Of a DNA stretch of 64,000 bases, positions 50,473-59,285 are shown piece by piece. Under the pieces are notes generated by a model. The model searched no databases. It was not told the DNA's origin and saw only the letters and a program-made list of their open reading frames with translations. The stretch is from Myxococcales bacterium 68-20 (GTDB lineage Bacteria > Myxococcota_A > Polyangia > Polyangiales > Polyangiaceae), in assembly GCA_001899635.1 (NCBI GenBank), contig MKVQ01000040.1, positions 3,915 to 67,914 of the forward strand. Direction: 5' to 3'. The number at the start of each line of letters is the position of its first letter. The first letter of the stretch is position 1. A program made the position numbers and the translations under genes.

Positions 50473-51180
50473 CTACGCGGACCCTGGCATTTTTGTGCGA
50501 GCCTTGCGGCCTGACTCGAGGGGCGTGATTCGGTACGCGCAGCGTCGTGCTCCTTCGACGATGTGCTCGACGCGCACCACCTTCGCTTCGAGCACGTCTT
50601 CGAACGTTCGGAGCTCGGCGCGGCAAAAGCCGACGCAGCTCGTCGCTGCTGCACAGATCGGACAATGGTTCTCCACGAAGAGGAATTCACCGCCTTCCTC
50701 CGACCACTCGGCCATGTAGCCCTCGCGCGTACGTAGCTCGGCGAGGCGGGAGACGCGTTCGCCCAAGGTCCGAGCTCCCGCCATGCCTTCGCGGTATGAC
50801 GCGCGAGACTCCGCTTCGCGTGCCGAGATCAAGCGATCGATCGCGTCCTCTCCGAACAGGGACTGCACCGAAGTGAGGAGCTGGACGGTGAGCTCGGCGT
50901 GCGCGTTCGGAAACCGCGCGTGACCGGCCGATGTCAGCGACCAAAGCTGGGCCGGGCGGCCGACGCCACGTGCCTCGGTCGTCATCTCGACGAGGCCGTC
51001 GGCCTCGAGTCGCGTGAGCGTCTGACGAGCCGCTTCGGCGGTGATGCCCAGGGCGAGACTCAGGTCGGCGGCTCGCTGAGGGCCACGTGACTTGATCCGC
51101 AGAAGCACTCGTTCTCCCGCGCCCCGAAGCGCGGGGAGGGCATTTTCCAAGCTCCGTCTTGACATATTCGCCGTGAACAA
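50473..51180 (-). CDS. SufR-like winged-helix regulator with C-terminal cysteines
   Basis: 235 residues from ATG 51180 (ATG 51165 also possible). Winged helix-turn-helix about 20-85 (RAADLSLALGITAEAARQTL, RLEADGLVEMTTEARGVGRP), linker, then FVENHCPICAAATSCVGFCR and GARRCAYRI. SufR repressors carry [4Fe-4S] on C-x12-C-x13-C-x14-C; here the first C-x12-C and the final Cys are kept, the third is missing and two extra Cys lie inside the first loop. It is divergent from sodB with a 204-base gap, so control of sodB and possibly the YgfZ-like gene by Fe-S status is a reasonable inference. Confidence 0.8.
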   Translation of the reverse strand: MFTANMSRRSLENALPALRGAGERVLLRIKSRGPQRAADLSLALGITAEAARQTLTRLEADGLVEMTTEARGVGRPAQLWSLTSAGHARFPNAHAELTVQLLTSVQSLFGEDAIDRLISAREAESRASYREGMAGARTLGERVSRLAELRTREGYMAEWSEEGGEFLFVENHCPICAAATSCVGFCRAELRTFEDVLEAKVVRVEHIVEGARRCAYRITPLESGRKARTKMPGSA

Positions 51181-51384
51181 TATAGCAAGATTCGTCTTTG
51201 AAAAGGGCTCCGACCCTCATCGTGGTGCAAAGAGCAGCCGCGCCGACGACGCTCGTCGCTGGCCGTCGCGATTGCCGAGGATGAGCTTCGGAGCGTGTGG
51301 CTCGACACACTCGTGGCCGCGGGACGTTCTCGCGTCGAACGAGGACGAGCCGCGGTCGACACACGACAGAAGAGAGGAGTGCCA

Positions 51385-51975
51385 ATGACGATCTCGCTGC
51401 CCGACCTTCCGTACGCGAAGAACGCCCTCGAACCGCACATCAGCGCGGAGACGCTCGAGTTCCACCACGGCAAGCACCACAACGCGTACGTCACGAACCT
51501 GAACAAGCTCCTCGAGGGAAAGCCGGATGCGAGGAAGTCTCTCGAGGACCTGATTCGCGACTACGACGTAGGAACGCCGGTCTTCAACAACGCCGCGCAG
51601 GTCTGGAACCACATCTTCTATTGGTCCTCGATGCGTCCCGGCGGCGGCGGAGAGCCGAAGGGAGAGCTCTTCGACGCGATCAAACGCGACTTCGGTAGCT
51701 TCGACAGGTTCAAAGAGGAATTCTCGGCCGCCGCGACATCGCAGTTCGGCTCGGGATGGGCGTGGCTCGTGCTCGACAAGGGGAAGCTCGCCGTCACGAA
51801 GACGTCGAACGCGGATCTGCCCATGAAACACGGCCAGACCGCCCTCCTCACGATCGACGTGTGGGAGCACGCGTACTACATCGATTTTAGAAACCAGCGC
51901 CCCAAGTACGTCGAGACGTTCCTCGCCAGCCTGGCGAATTGGGAGCTCGCGACGATGAACCTCAAAGGCGCCTAG
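51385..51975 (+). CDS. sodB: Iron superoxide dismutase
   Basis: 196 residues; AGAGGAG 51372-51378 supports ATG 51385. Fe/Mn-SOD with ETLEFHHGKHHNAYVTNLNK (metal His27), NNAAQVWNHIFYWSSM (metal His76) and IDVWEHAYYIDFRNQRPKYV (metal Asp and His). Gln in NNAAQ and the AT-SQFGSGWAWL segment are those of the iron form. Cytoplasmic detoxification of superoxide. Three bases before the YgfZ-like gene, so probably co-transcribed. Confidence 0.95.
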   Translation: MTISLPDLPYAKNALEPHISAETLEFHHGKHHNAYVTNLNKLLEGKPDARKSLEDLIRDYDVGTPVFNNAAQVWNHIFYWSSMRPGGGGEPKGELFDAIKRDFGSFDRFKEEFSAAATSQFGSGWAWLVLDKGKLAVTKTSNADLPMKHGQTALLTIDVWEHAYYIDFRNQRPKYVETFLASLANWELATMNLKGA

Positions 51976-51978
51976 CAG

Positions 51979-52872
51979 ATGGCGCGTAGCGTCGAGCTCC
52001 GCACGCTCGCGGCTGGGGCGTTCGCCTATGTCCTCCCCGAGCGCGTGCGCATCGCCATTGGCGGACCGGACGGGCCGTCATGGCTCGGCGGCGTGCTGAC
52101 GTGCGTGGCCGGGAGCTCGGCGACCTACGGATGCGCGCTCAATGTGGCGGGCAAGATCGTCTCGGACGTCTACGTGATCGGCGCGAACGGAGAGCTTGGT
52201 GCGTACGTCGGCACGAAGAGCCTCGCGCGCATTCTCGGGCTCTGGGAAAAGCAGATCGTGATGGAGGAGGTCGTCCTCTCGCGGGACGCGATGTCGATGC
52301 TCGTCCTGATCCAAGGGGCGAGCGCGCGTTCGCTCGTCGAAAGCGCTGGGCTCGGGGAGGTCGCGTTGCCGCTCGACGACGTCGCCGGTGGTTGCGTCAT
52401 CGAGGCCGACGCGGCGGCGATCCCCGACCTGATGACGACGCTCCATGAAGCGGGGGTCACGCGACTACGAGAGGCCGAGCTTGCTTCGCTTCGCGTCCAA
52501 GCCGCGCGCGCGACGTTTGGCGCGGACTTCGTCGTCGAGACGAGCAGCGTGCACGAGCTGGGGCTGGAGCACCGCGCGGTCAGCCACACGAAGGGCATGT
52601 ATCTCGGGCATCGCGCCGTCTGCTCGACGGAGATGCGCGGCCGGGCCTCGCGGCGGCTCGTGCAGCTTCGTTTCGACTCGCACGGGAAGGACGTCGTCCT
52701 TCCCGGCGCGGAGGTCAACATCGAGGGGCAGGCGATTGGCTCGATCACGACGTCGACTGCGCTCGACCGCGCCGTATTCGCACTCGCGATGGTGAAGCAC
52801 TCCGAGGTCGCGCAAGGGACGCGCGTTCGCGTGGGCGATCTCGCTGGGGAGATCACGCAGCTCGCCGGCTAG
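51979..52872 (+). CDS. YgfZ/GcvT-like folate-binding protein lacking the key Cys
   Basis: 297 residues. Fold and order match YgfZ (folate-binding, needed for certain Fe-S enzymes): GCALNVAGKIVSDVYVIGAN near the start, the AAIPDLMTTLHEAG segment, and KGMYLGHRAVCSTEMRGRAS in the place of the KGCYxGQE signature. The signature Cys is Met here and QE is HR, so either it is a divergent paralogue with another role or the thiol is supplied by the nearby Cys (AVCS). Right behind sodB. Confidence 0.75.
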   Translation: MARSVELRTLAAGAFAYVLPERVRIAIGGPDGPSWLGGVLTCVAGSSATYGCALNVAGKIVSDVYVIGANGELGAYVGTKSLARILGLWEKQIVMEEVVLSRDAMSMLVLIQGASARSLVESAGLGEVALPLDDVAGGCVIEADAAAIPDLMTTLHEAGVTRLREAELASLRVQAARATFGADFVVETSSVHELGLEHRAVSHTKGMYLGHRAVCSTEMRGRASRRLVQLRFDSHGKDVVLPGAEVNIEGQAIGSITTSTALDRAVFALAMVKHSEVAQGTRVRVGDLAGEITQLAG

Positions 52873-52979
52873 ACGCGGTAGGCCGAGCCTTCCGACCTTC
52901 GGGAGCTGAAGGGCTCGATCGATTCCGCCAACGTGCCGGCGTCCGGTCGAGCTTCGCGCGGGAGTGGCCGAATCGAAGA

Positions 52980-52994
52980 TGAAAGTCATTTTCA
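52980..52994. promoter_or_regulatory. Candidate Fur box upstream of DUF3325 operon
   Basis: TGAAAGTCATTTTCA, a near-palindrome TGAAA-N5-TTTCA, 30 bases before the DUF3325 start and flanked by AT-rich bases in an otherwise G+C-rich window. It resembles Fur boxes, which fits the iron-uptake genes that follow. Confidence 0.5.
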
Positions 52995-53023
52995 TTTGGG
53001 CCCCGCAGCGCTAGGTTTTGGCC

Positions 53024-53317
53024 GTGATCGGATCCCCTGGGGGGAACACGAACGTCGCTCTCGGGCTGGGGCTCGTCGTTGCCGGTGCCGCGAGCCTCTA
53101 TCTGGCCTCTCCGCACCAGCGCTGGCTCGCGGCTCCATTGCCTGCTCGGCCCGCGCGCGCGGTCGCGCTCGCGCTGCTCGTGGCCAGCCCGATCGCGTTC
53201 TCTCGCGCGATGCAGATGGTGCCGGCCGTTTTCACGTTCGTCGCCTCGCTCATGCTGCTGCTCGTCCTGTTGCCGTATGTCGGGGGCGCGCTCGTCGCCC
53301 TGCGACGCCGTCGCTGA
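53024..53317 (+). CDS. DUF3325-type small membrane protein
   Basis: 97 residues from GTG 53024 (a TTG at 53018 is also possible). Three hydrophobic helices (VALGLGLVVAGAASLYLASP, AVALALLVASPIAFSRAM, AVFTFVASLMLLLVLLPYVG). Size, topology and position directly before a DUF3649 protein and a PepSY reductase match the DUF3325 genes of iron-siderophore uptake operons in Proteobacteria. Inner membrane; precise role unknown. Confidence 0.7.
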   Translation: MIGSPGGNTNVALGLGLVVAGAASLYLASPHQRWLAAPLPARPARAVALALLVASPIAFSRAMQMVPAVFTFVASLMLLLVLLPYVGGALVALRRRR

Positions 53318-53318
53318 C

Positions 53319-53612
53319 ATGTCGACGACGAAGGGACCTGACACGATCCGGCGCGATTGGATTTCCAAGTCGCTGGCCGGGGCGCTGCTCGGCTTCTCGC
53401 TCGCTCTGGGCTGCAGCGGGCTCTTCGCGCGTCTTGCGTCCGGCATGGTGATGGCCCTGAAGGTGCAGCTGACGATGTGGATGGTCATGCCGATCTGGCT
53501 GGCCGTCCTCAGTGGCTGCTTCCTCTTCCGCAGCGGCAAGCGAGCCTGGCTCTGGCTGGGCGTCGCCAACCTCGTGGTGTTCGGTGCCTTCGCGGCGACG
53601 CGCCTGTTCTGA
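53319..53612 (+). CDS. DUF3649-type iron-uptake membrane protein
   Basis: 97 residues; ATG 53319 one base after the previous stop. Two or three helices: KSLAGALLGFSLALGCSGLF, LTMWMVMPIWLAVLSGCFLF, AWLWLGVANLVVFGAFAATR. The LAGALLGFxLAL...SGLFA and MWMxxPIWLxVLSxxFLFRSGxRAWLWLGxAN signature is typical of DUF3649/iron transporter small proteins. Normally accompanies PepSY reductases as here. Confidence 0.75.
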   Translation: MSTTKGPDTIRRDWISKSLAGALLGFSLALGCSGLFARLASGMVMALKVQLTMWMVMPIWLAVLSGCFLFRSGKRAWLWLGVANLVVFGAFAATRLF

Positions 53613-53638
53613 ACGTCCGACCCGAAAGGAAGAACGAC

Positions 53639-55306
53639 GTGCGCTCCGAGATCATCCGCATCTACAAGATCGTCCACACGTGGACGGGGATCCTCGCGGG
53701 CATGGCGCTGTTCATCGCCTTCTACGCGGGTGCGATCACCGCCTTCAAAGAGCCCCTCGCGCGCTGGGCCTCTCCGCCCGCCGCGACCTCGATGGTCCCG
53801 CTCGAGGACGCGCAGAGCTTGATCACACGTACGCTGACGGCCCATCCGGAGGCCGCCCGGGAGCTTCGCGTGAACCTGCGACCGTCCGAGCAAGTGACGG
53901 CCCGGGTCGAGTGGGAGATCCACGATGAAGATGCCGACGAGCACGATCGCCTGTCGGCGCGACACTACGTTGCCACCGTCGACGAGGAGGGCGCGGTGCG
54001 CGTCGACGAGGCTCACCCCTCCCGGCTCGCGGAGCTCATCGACGTGCTCCACCGCGTGGTGGGGTTGCCGGTGGATGGAGATCTCAGCCGCTCCATCATG
54101 GGGGTGATCGCGACGCTCTACGCCCTGGCCCTCGTCTCGGGCGTGATCGTGCTCCTGCCTTCGCTGGTGAAGGACTTCTTCGCGCTGCGCGTGGGCAACA
54201 ACCTGAAGCGCATGTGGCTCGACGCGCACAACGTCGTGGGCGTCGTCAGTCTGCCGTTTCACCTCGTGATGGCCGTGACGGCGGCGGTGTTCGCGTTCCA
54301 CGACGGGATCTACTTCGTGCAAGACAAGATGATCCACGACGGCAAGCGGTCCGCGGCCTTCCAGGCGCGCAGCGCGCCGTCCGGCGGCGAGCCACGCGAT
54401 CCGGCGGCGATGCTTCCGCCCACCGAGCTCGTGGCGCGCGTCGAGGCGCTGTCGCCGACCTTCGAGCCGACGATGCTGCAATACGTGCAGGTCACGGGGC
54501 CGCGAGCTGCGGTGCGTGTCTGGGGGCACGACGCTCGGTCACTCTCGCCGCGAGCGCAGGGCGGCTTCGCCATGGTCGATCCCTACAGCGGACGGGTGGT
54601 GAGCACGGATTACCTTCCGGGCCGTCAGGATGCGCCACAGACCCTCCTCAGCAGCTTCTTCGCGCTGCACTTCGGTACCTACGGCGGCCATCCAGCGAAG
54701 TGGGTGTACTTCCTGCTCGGCCTGCTCGGAGCCTGGCTCTTCTACAGCGGCAACCTCCTGTGGATCGAGACGCGCCGTCGAAAGGCTTCCCGGCGCGGTC
54801 AGGGGGAAATCCCCGCTCAGCGTCGCGACACGAGCCTGATGGCATCCGCCACCGTCGGCGTGTGTCTCGGCAGCATCTGCGGCATCTCGCTGACCATCGT
54901 CGCGGCCAAGTGGCTGCATGGTCACGTCGCCGATCTGAGCGCGTGGCACCGGTATTTGTATTACGCAATGTTCTTCGGCGCGATCGGGTGGGCGTTCGTC
55001 CGCGGGGGCGCGCGGGCCGCGGTGAACCTCCTGTGGCTGGCGGCGGCCCTCACCGTCGCCATTCCGCTGACCACGCTGCTCGCGTGGCTCTTCCCCTCGC
55101 TCGGCATGTGGGCGCATACGAGCGCGGCGCCGCTCGGCGTCGATGCGACGGCGCTCGCGGGAGCGCTCGGCTTCGCATGCCTCGCGCGGGCGACGTCTCG
55201 GCGGGTCTACGAGGGCCCAACCGACAGCGTCTGGTCTGTGCGCCGGCCCTTGCCCGCGGTCGCTGGCGCGGAAGCCGCCCCGGACGTCGAGCGCGCGACC
55301 GGATAG
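53639..55306 (+). CDS. PepSY-associated transmembrane protein, probable ferric-siderophore reductase
   Basis: 555 residues from GTG 53639 (AAAGGAAG upstream). N-terminal helix with KIVHTWTGILAGMALFIAFY, heme-ligand-type His in VLHRVVGLPVDGD and AHNVVGVVSLPFHLVMAVTA, a large periplasmic loop, KWVYFLLGLLGAWLFYSGNL, and two or more helices at the C terminus. PepSY-TM proteins of this type sit in iron-uptake operons and are proposed to reduce ferric siderophores in the periplasm. It overlaps no other gene and ends before a bidirectional hairpin. Confidence 0.85.
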   Translation: MRSEIIRIYKIVHTWTGILAGMALFIAFYAGAITAFKEPLARWASPPAATSMVPLEDAQSLITRTLTAHPEAARELRVNLRPSEQVTARVEWEIHDEDADEHDRLSARHYVATVDEEGAVRVDEAHPSRLAELIDVLHRVVGLPVDGDLSRSIMGVIATLYALALVSGVIVLLPSLVKDFFALRVGNNLKRMWLDAHNVVGVVSLPFHLVMAVTAAVFAFHDGIYFVQDKMIHDGKRSAAFQARSAPSGGEPRDPAAMLPPTELVARVEALSPTFEPTMLQYVQVTGPRAAVRVWGHDARSLSPRAQGGFAMVDPYSGRVVSTDYLPGRQDAPQTLLSSFFALHFGTYGGHPAKWVYFLLGLLGAWLFYSGNLLWIETRRRKASRRGQGEIPAQRRDTSLMASATVGVCLGSICGISLTIVAAKWLHGHVADLSAWHRYLYYAMFFGAIGWAFVRGGARAAVNLLWLAAALTVAIPLTTLLAWLFPSLGMWAHTSAAPLGVDATALAGALGFACLARATSRRVYEGPTDSVWSVRRPLPAVAGAEAAPDVERATG

Positions 55307-55397
55307 CAGCGTTCACGTCGCCATCGTCGTTCGAGACTCGAGGTCGGGCGACGCAAGAAGGCTGTCGCTCGTCGTCCTCGCCATCAACGTCGACATC

Positions 55398-55432
55398 CGC
55401 GGGAGAGCCACCTTCGAGATGGCTCTCCCGCG
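55398..55432. terminator. Bidirectional terminator hairpin
   Basis: A perfect 13-bp stem (55398-55410 and 55420-55432) with a 9-base loop between the plus-strand PepSY gene (ends 55306) and the minus-strand MxcI-like gene (ends 55441). Strongest hairpin noticed in the window. Probably terminates both convergent transcripts. Confidence 0.7.
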
Positions 55433-55440
55433 CGAACGGC

Positions 55441-56784
55441 TCAGCGCAGTCGAACGATGCCCCAGGTCGTACCGGTGATCGTCGCGCTCGCGCGCTCGGT
55501 CGCGACGATTCCGTCGTCGGTCACCTCGTAGATCCGCGGGTTGACCGTGTCGGTCGTGTCGAACGTCGGCGTCACCGTGAAGCCCGTGTCGAGGAGCGCG
55601 GGTAGGACGCTCGCGGACTTCAACGGTGCGTCGAGGATCTCGAGCGACGGCGTGTCGCCCACCGTCAGGCGCGCGGTCTTCCAGACCGCCGCGCTCGAGA
55701 GCTGGCGTGGGTTCGTGAACGACGCGACCTGCGGTGCCGTGGTGTCGAGCACGTGGAGGAGCGGCGTGCCGCCGGGAGAAGCCGCCAGCGAGCCGACCGG
55801 TGCGCCGTTCGCGAGCGCGTTGAGCTTGACCGTGTACGACGCGTCGAACTGGTTCGTCGTGACGTTGAACCGGCGCAAGCACGGCTCCGGTCCGTTGGCG
55901 GCGTTCAGGTGGTGGACCGACGTGCCCACGGCCTCGGTCGCGATGTACAGCCAGTCACCGACGAGCACGGCGTCGCGCCCGTACCCGCAGCCGGCCTCGT
56001 CGACGACGATCTGGGCCGTGTCGGTGGCGGAGTCGATGATGACGACCGCGTACGCGGAGGGGACCTTGATCGTCCCGGCCATGCGGCTATCCCACGCCAC
56101 GAACGAGTAGAGCTTGCTGCCCTGGCGGTGCGCCGGCGTGGCGCTGAACGACGTCGTGTAGTTCGTCCCCGGGTTGGCGGGATCCGGGCGGATGACGCCC
56201 GAGAGATCGATCGCTCCCGTCACCGTGAGCTCCGTGGGGTTCCAGACGACGACCTTCCCCTCGCGCGAGAACCAGTAGGCCTTGTTCGCGTCGATGAACT
56301 CGAACGCCGAGCTGTAGCCGGCGAGGCCCGTCAGGCCCTGCACCGCGAAGTCGACGGTGCCATTCGCTTGGAGCTTGCTGTTGGCGTCGAGCGTGTATCG
56401 CGTCACCGCCGAGCTCGTGGAGTTGCCCACGAACAGCGTGCGGCCGCGGGCCGGTCCGCCCGCGACGGCGCCTCCCGGCACCTCGATCTGGGCGCTCTCG
56501 GGCTTGAGGTCACCGGTGAGCGTCTCGCTGACGATGATGTAGCTCGTCTGCTCGGTCCCGCCCGTGGCCGCGGGCAAGCTGACGACCGCGTAGAGCGGGG
56601 GCACGCTCGGGTCGTCGTCGCCGTTCGATCCGGGGTTCGTCCCCGGAGGCGGGGTCGTCCCTGGGCCGGTCCCGCCTCCCGGGTTGCTCGCGGAGTTGTC
56701 GTCGCTGCACGCCCAGACGCCTGCGGAGAGGAGGGCCGCGCAGGCGGCCGTGAAGAGGGAAAGTCGGTGGGAGGACAAGCGCAT
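55441..56784 (-). CDS. MxcI-like lipoprotein (beta-propeller)
   Basis: 447 residues. Lipobox GVWAC (Cys26), Gly/Pro/Asn-rich linker (NPGGGTGPGTTPPPGTNPGS), then a beta-propeller-like body with LYAVVSLPAATGGTEQTSYI, GRTLFVGNSTSSAVTRYTLD, KAYWFSREGKVVVWNPTELT, PCLRRFNVTTNQFDASYTVK. Type and position 12 bases downstream of a TonB receptor match MxcI of myxochelin clusters, where mxcH encodes the receptor. Probably a surface partner in siderophore uptake. No siderophore synthesis genes are in the window. Confidence 0.7.
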   Translation of the reverse strand: MRLSSHRLSLFTAACAALLSAGVWACSDDNSASNPGGGTGPGTTPPPGTNPGSNGDDDPSVPPLYAVVSLPAATGGTEQTSYIIVSETLTGDLKPESAQIEVPGGAVAGGPARGRTLFVGNSTSSAVTRYTLDANSKLQANGTVDFAVQGLTGLAGYSSAFEFIDANKAYWFSREGKVVVWNPTELTVTGAIDLSGVIRPDPANPGTNYTTSFSATPAHRQGSKLYSFVAWDSRMAGTIKVPSAYAVVIIDSATDTAQIVVDEAGCGYGRDAVLVGDWLYIATEAVGTSVHHLNAANGPEPCLRRFNVTTNQFDASYTVKLNALANGAPVGSLAASPGGTPLLHVLDTTAPQVASFTNPRQLSSAAVWKTARLTVGDTPSLEILDAPLKSASVLPALLDTGFTVTPTFDTTDTVNPRIYEVTDDGIVATERASATITGTTWGIVRLR

Positions 56785-56796
56785 GGTTGATTCCTT

Positions 56797-59049
56797 TCAG
56801 TAGTCCACGGTCCATTTCGTGAAGAACGCCCGACCTGGGCGCTGCACGCCGTAGAAGTCGAAGAGCTTGGCGTCGGTGAGGTTCTGCACCTCGAGGGTCG
56901 CCGCGAGCCGGAGCGCCGCGCCGTGCAGCGCGTACGTCAGCGACGCGCCCTGCGAGAGCTGCATGTCGATGATCAGCCGCTCGGCGTTCTGCGCCAGGCT
57001 CTCCCAACCGCGGAAGAACGAGTGCACGTAGCGCATGCTCCATGCGAGCTCGACGACGTCGGTGGGCACGACGACGCGTCGGCCGCGCAGGCGCACCGAC
57101 GCGTTCGACAGCAGGTACGGAATGTTCGGGATGCGGTCGCCGGCCTGCTTGGCGAGAGGGCCTTCGGACGAACGATTGCGCAGGTCTTGATACGTGACGC
57201 GCCCATCGACGACGAGCCAGTCGCCGCCCGGCACCGTCCAGCCGAGCCCGCCCTCGACGCCCAGCGCGCGTGCCTGCCAGACGTTCGCGTAGCTCAGGTA
57301 CTCGCCCTGGGCGAAGAGCGCGATCATGTCGTCGGTCCACCGCGCGAAGCCGTTCGCCGAGGCGCGAACGGTCCCGGCCCGCGTCCGGAGGTCTTCGACG
57401 AGCACGCCGAGGTTCGCGTTGTGGCTCGTCTCGGGGCGGAGGCCGAGGCTGTCGGCGACGAGCATCCCGTCGCCGAACAGCTCGTCGGTGCTGGGCTGGC
57501 GCATCGCGTATTCGTAGGAGCCCTTCACGTAGAGCTCGCGCGTCCACTGCATCCGCAGGCTCTCGCCGCCTCCGGCCCGGAAGATGTTGCGGGACATGTC
57601 GCGCCACTCGCCCGTGGCGAGGAGCGCCTGGCTATCGGTCGAGAGGCTGTAGCCCTTGACGAACGCGATGCTCGTCAGGCGCTCGGAGAAGAACTTGGAT
57701 TCGAGCTCGACGCCGGCGACGCCGGTGAAGAGGCGCCGCGGCTGCGCGAGCGGGTCGTAGCCCGGACCGCGGAGTCGGTTCTTTCCGGATCGATCCGCGT
57801 ACGTCGGTGCGAGCGCGAAGCGGAGGAGGTGATCGTCCGACAGGCGATGCGTCAGCGTCGAACGGAGGAAGATCGTGTCGGTCCGGAGATCCCGGTCGGT
57901 CGGCGTGCCGGAGAGCTCGCCCCGCACCGTCACGGGGGTTCGCGGGGCGCATCGGCCATACCAGTCGTAGACGCAGTTCGACAGGTCGCGGAACAGCGCC
58001 GTCGCTTGCGCGTAGCCCGCGATCGCTTCGAGGCGCGTGCTCGGTCCGACGCCGAGCGCGTATTTCACGTTCGCGCCCGAGCTCCGCCGCGCGAACGTGA
58101 CCTCGCCGTAGGGGCGCGCCATCGTCGCGCCGTTCTGTACGTCGTTGTCGAACGCGGAGACGAACCCTTGCAGGACGAGTCGATCGGCCCACGGCCTATC
58201 GGCGATCCCGACGCCGACGGTGGTGCCCGAGCCGCGGTAGCCGTCGTGGAAGCGTGGTACGGTCGCGGGGCGGGGCCGGCCCTGGGGGTCAGGAGTCGAG
58301 ACATCGACGCGGTAGTCGTTGTCCGCGAGGTCGAGGAACGTCGCGCTTCGGACGAAGAGGCCGCTCGGGCGGTGCACGTACCGTGCGGAGAGCGTCGCGC
58401 GATGCGTGCCGAACGATCCCATCTGGTACGAGGCCGTCGCGCGGCTCTTGCGCACGTCTTCGTCCGTCACGAGGTGCACCGCACCGCCGAGCGCGTCGGC
58501 GCCGAAGCGAACGGGCACGACGCCCTGGTAGACCTCGACGCGATCGACCAGGTTGACGGGGACGTTGGCAACGCCGGCCGAGTACCCCATGAGCTCGAGG
58601 GGGACGCCGTCGAGGAAGAAGCGCAGGCGCTCTCCGCTGAGCCCGCCGAGAGAGAAGGCGCTGCGCGAGCCGAGTGCTCCGGCTCGCTGCACCGTCACCG
58701 GCGTGCTCCGCGCGAGGACCTCGCCGAGGTCGGCGGTGTTCCGCTTCGCCTCCTCGGTGTCGACGACCGTGACCGCGTACGCCGAGCGCCGGAGCGCGTT
58801 CGCGCGCGAGGCGCCGCGTACGGACACCTCGTCGATCTGGCCGGGGGGTTTCGCTGGTGTGGGAGCCTCTCGAGGCTCTGCCGTATCTCGATGCTCGGGG
58901 GTCTCGGAGGTTCGGACTGGTGAGCGGTCGGGGGTGGCCGCGCCGGTATCGGGCTCGGGCTCGCCCGCGAGCGCGGGGGACGTGCACACGGCGACGCTGG
59001 CCGAGAGCCAGGCACCCCTCACGAAGCGCATCGAGCCACGCCGCTTCAT
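56797..59049 (-). CDS. TonB-dependent siderophore-type receptor (MxcH-like)
   Basis: 750 residues from ATG 59049 (ATG 59031 possible). Signal peptide, a Pro/Glu/Thr-rich spacer about 30-75, plug about 80-200 (EEAKRNTADLGEVLARSTPV, GVANVPVNLVDRVEVYQGVV, RFGADALGGAVHLVT) and barrel to the terminal KWTVDY. No signalling domain. Upstream, a Fur-like box (59083-59104) sits 34-55 bases before the start. It fits an outer-membrane ferric-siderophore receptor paired with the MxcI-like lipoprotein. Confidence 0.85.
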   Translation of the reverse strand: MKRRGSMRFVRGAWLSASVAVCTSPALAGEPEPDTGAATPDRSPVRTSETPEHRDTAEPREAPTPAKPPGQIDEVSVRGASRANALRRSAYAVTVVDTEEAKRNTADLGEVLARSTPVTVQRAGALGSRSAFSLGGLSGERLRFFLDGVPLELMGYSAGVANVPVNLVDRVEVYQGVVPVRFGADALGGAVHLVTDEDVRKSRATASYQMGSFGTHRATLSARYVHRPSGLFVRSATFLDLADNDYRVDVSTPDPQGRPRPATVPRFHDGYRGSGTTVGVGIADRPWADRLVLQGFVSAFDNDVQNGATMARPYGEVTFARRSSGANVKYALGVGPSTRLEAIAGYAQATALFRDLSNCVYDWYGRCAPRTPVTVRGELSGTPTDRDLRTDTIFLRSTLTHRLSDDHLLRFALAPTYADRSGKNRLRGPGYDPLAQPRRLFTGVAGVELESKFFSERLTSIAFVKGYSLSTDSQALLATGEWRDMSRNIFRAGGGESLRMQWTRELYVKGSYEYAMRQPSTDELFGDGMLVADSLGLRPETSHNANLGVLVEDLRTRAGTVRASANGFARWTDDMIALFAQGEYLSYANVWQARALGVEGGLGWTVPGGDWLVVDGRVTYQDLRNRSSEGPLAKQAGDRIPNIPYLLSNASVRLRGRRVVVPTDVVELAWSMRYVHSFFRGWESLAQNAERLIIDMQLSQGASLTYALHGAALRLAATLEVQNLTDAKLFDFYGVQRPGRAFFTKWTVDY

Positions 59050-59082
59050 GCGGAAAATTCCACCATCGCCAGCGGTGCTTAT

Positions 59083-59104
59083 AGCAAATGGTTTTCATTT
59101 TCAA
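59083..59104. promoter_or_regulatory. Candidate Fur box upstream of the TonB receptor
   Basis: Minus strand reads TTGAAAATGAAAACCATTTG, close to the AATGAxAA...-CATTT pattern of Fur boxes, in a short AT-rich island 34-55 bases before the receptor start. The plus-strand operon at 53024 has a similar box. Confidence 0.55.
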
Positions 59105-59285
59105 TAAGGCCCGCGGCCGGCCACGAACAGGCACGCCCAACGGCTCTGCTTGCTCATGACGTCAGTCCGTCTCCACGGTCGTGGGGGACGGCCCGGCGTC
59201 CGCGCTGGGAGAAACGAAGGAGCTCTCGCATCGAGCCCTCAAGTTCCGAGCGTCCGCGCCGTTCCTTCTCGGGAGAGGGCTTTCG

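Noticed and set aside
52853-54529. 558-codon minus-strand frame opposite DUF3649/PepSY genes
   Set aside because: Shadow frame, no signal or domain.
56923-58923. 666-codon plus-strand frame opposite the TonB receptor
   Set aside because: Shadow frame; the minus strand has plug, barrel, signal peptide and Fur box.
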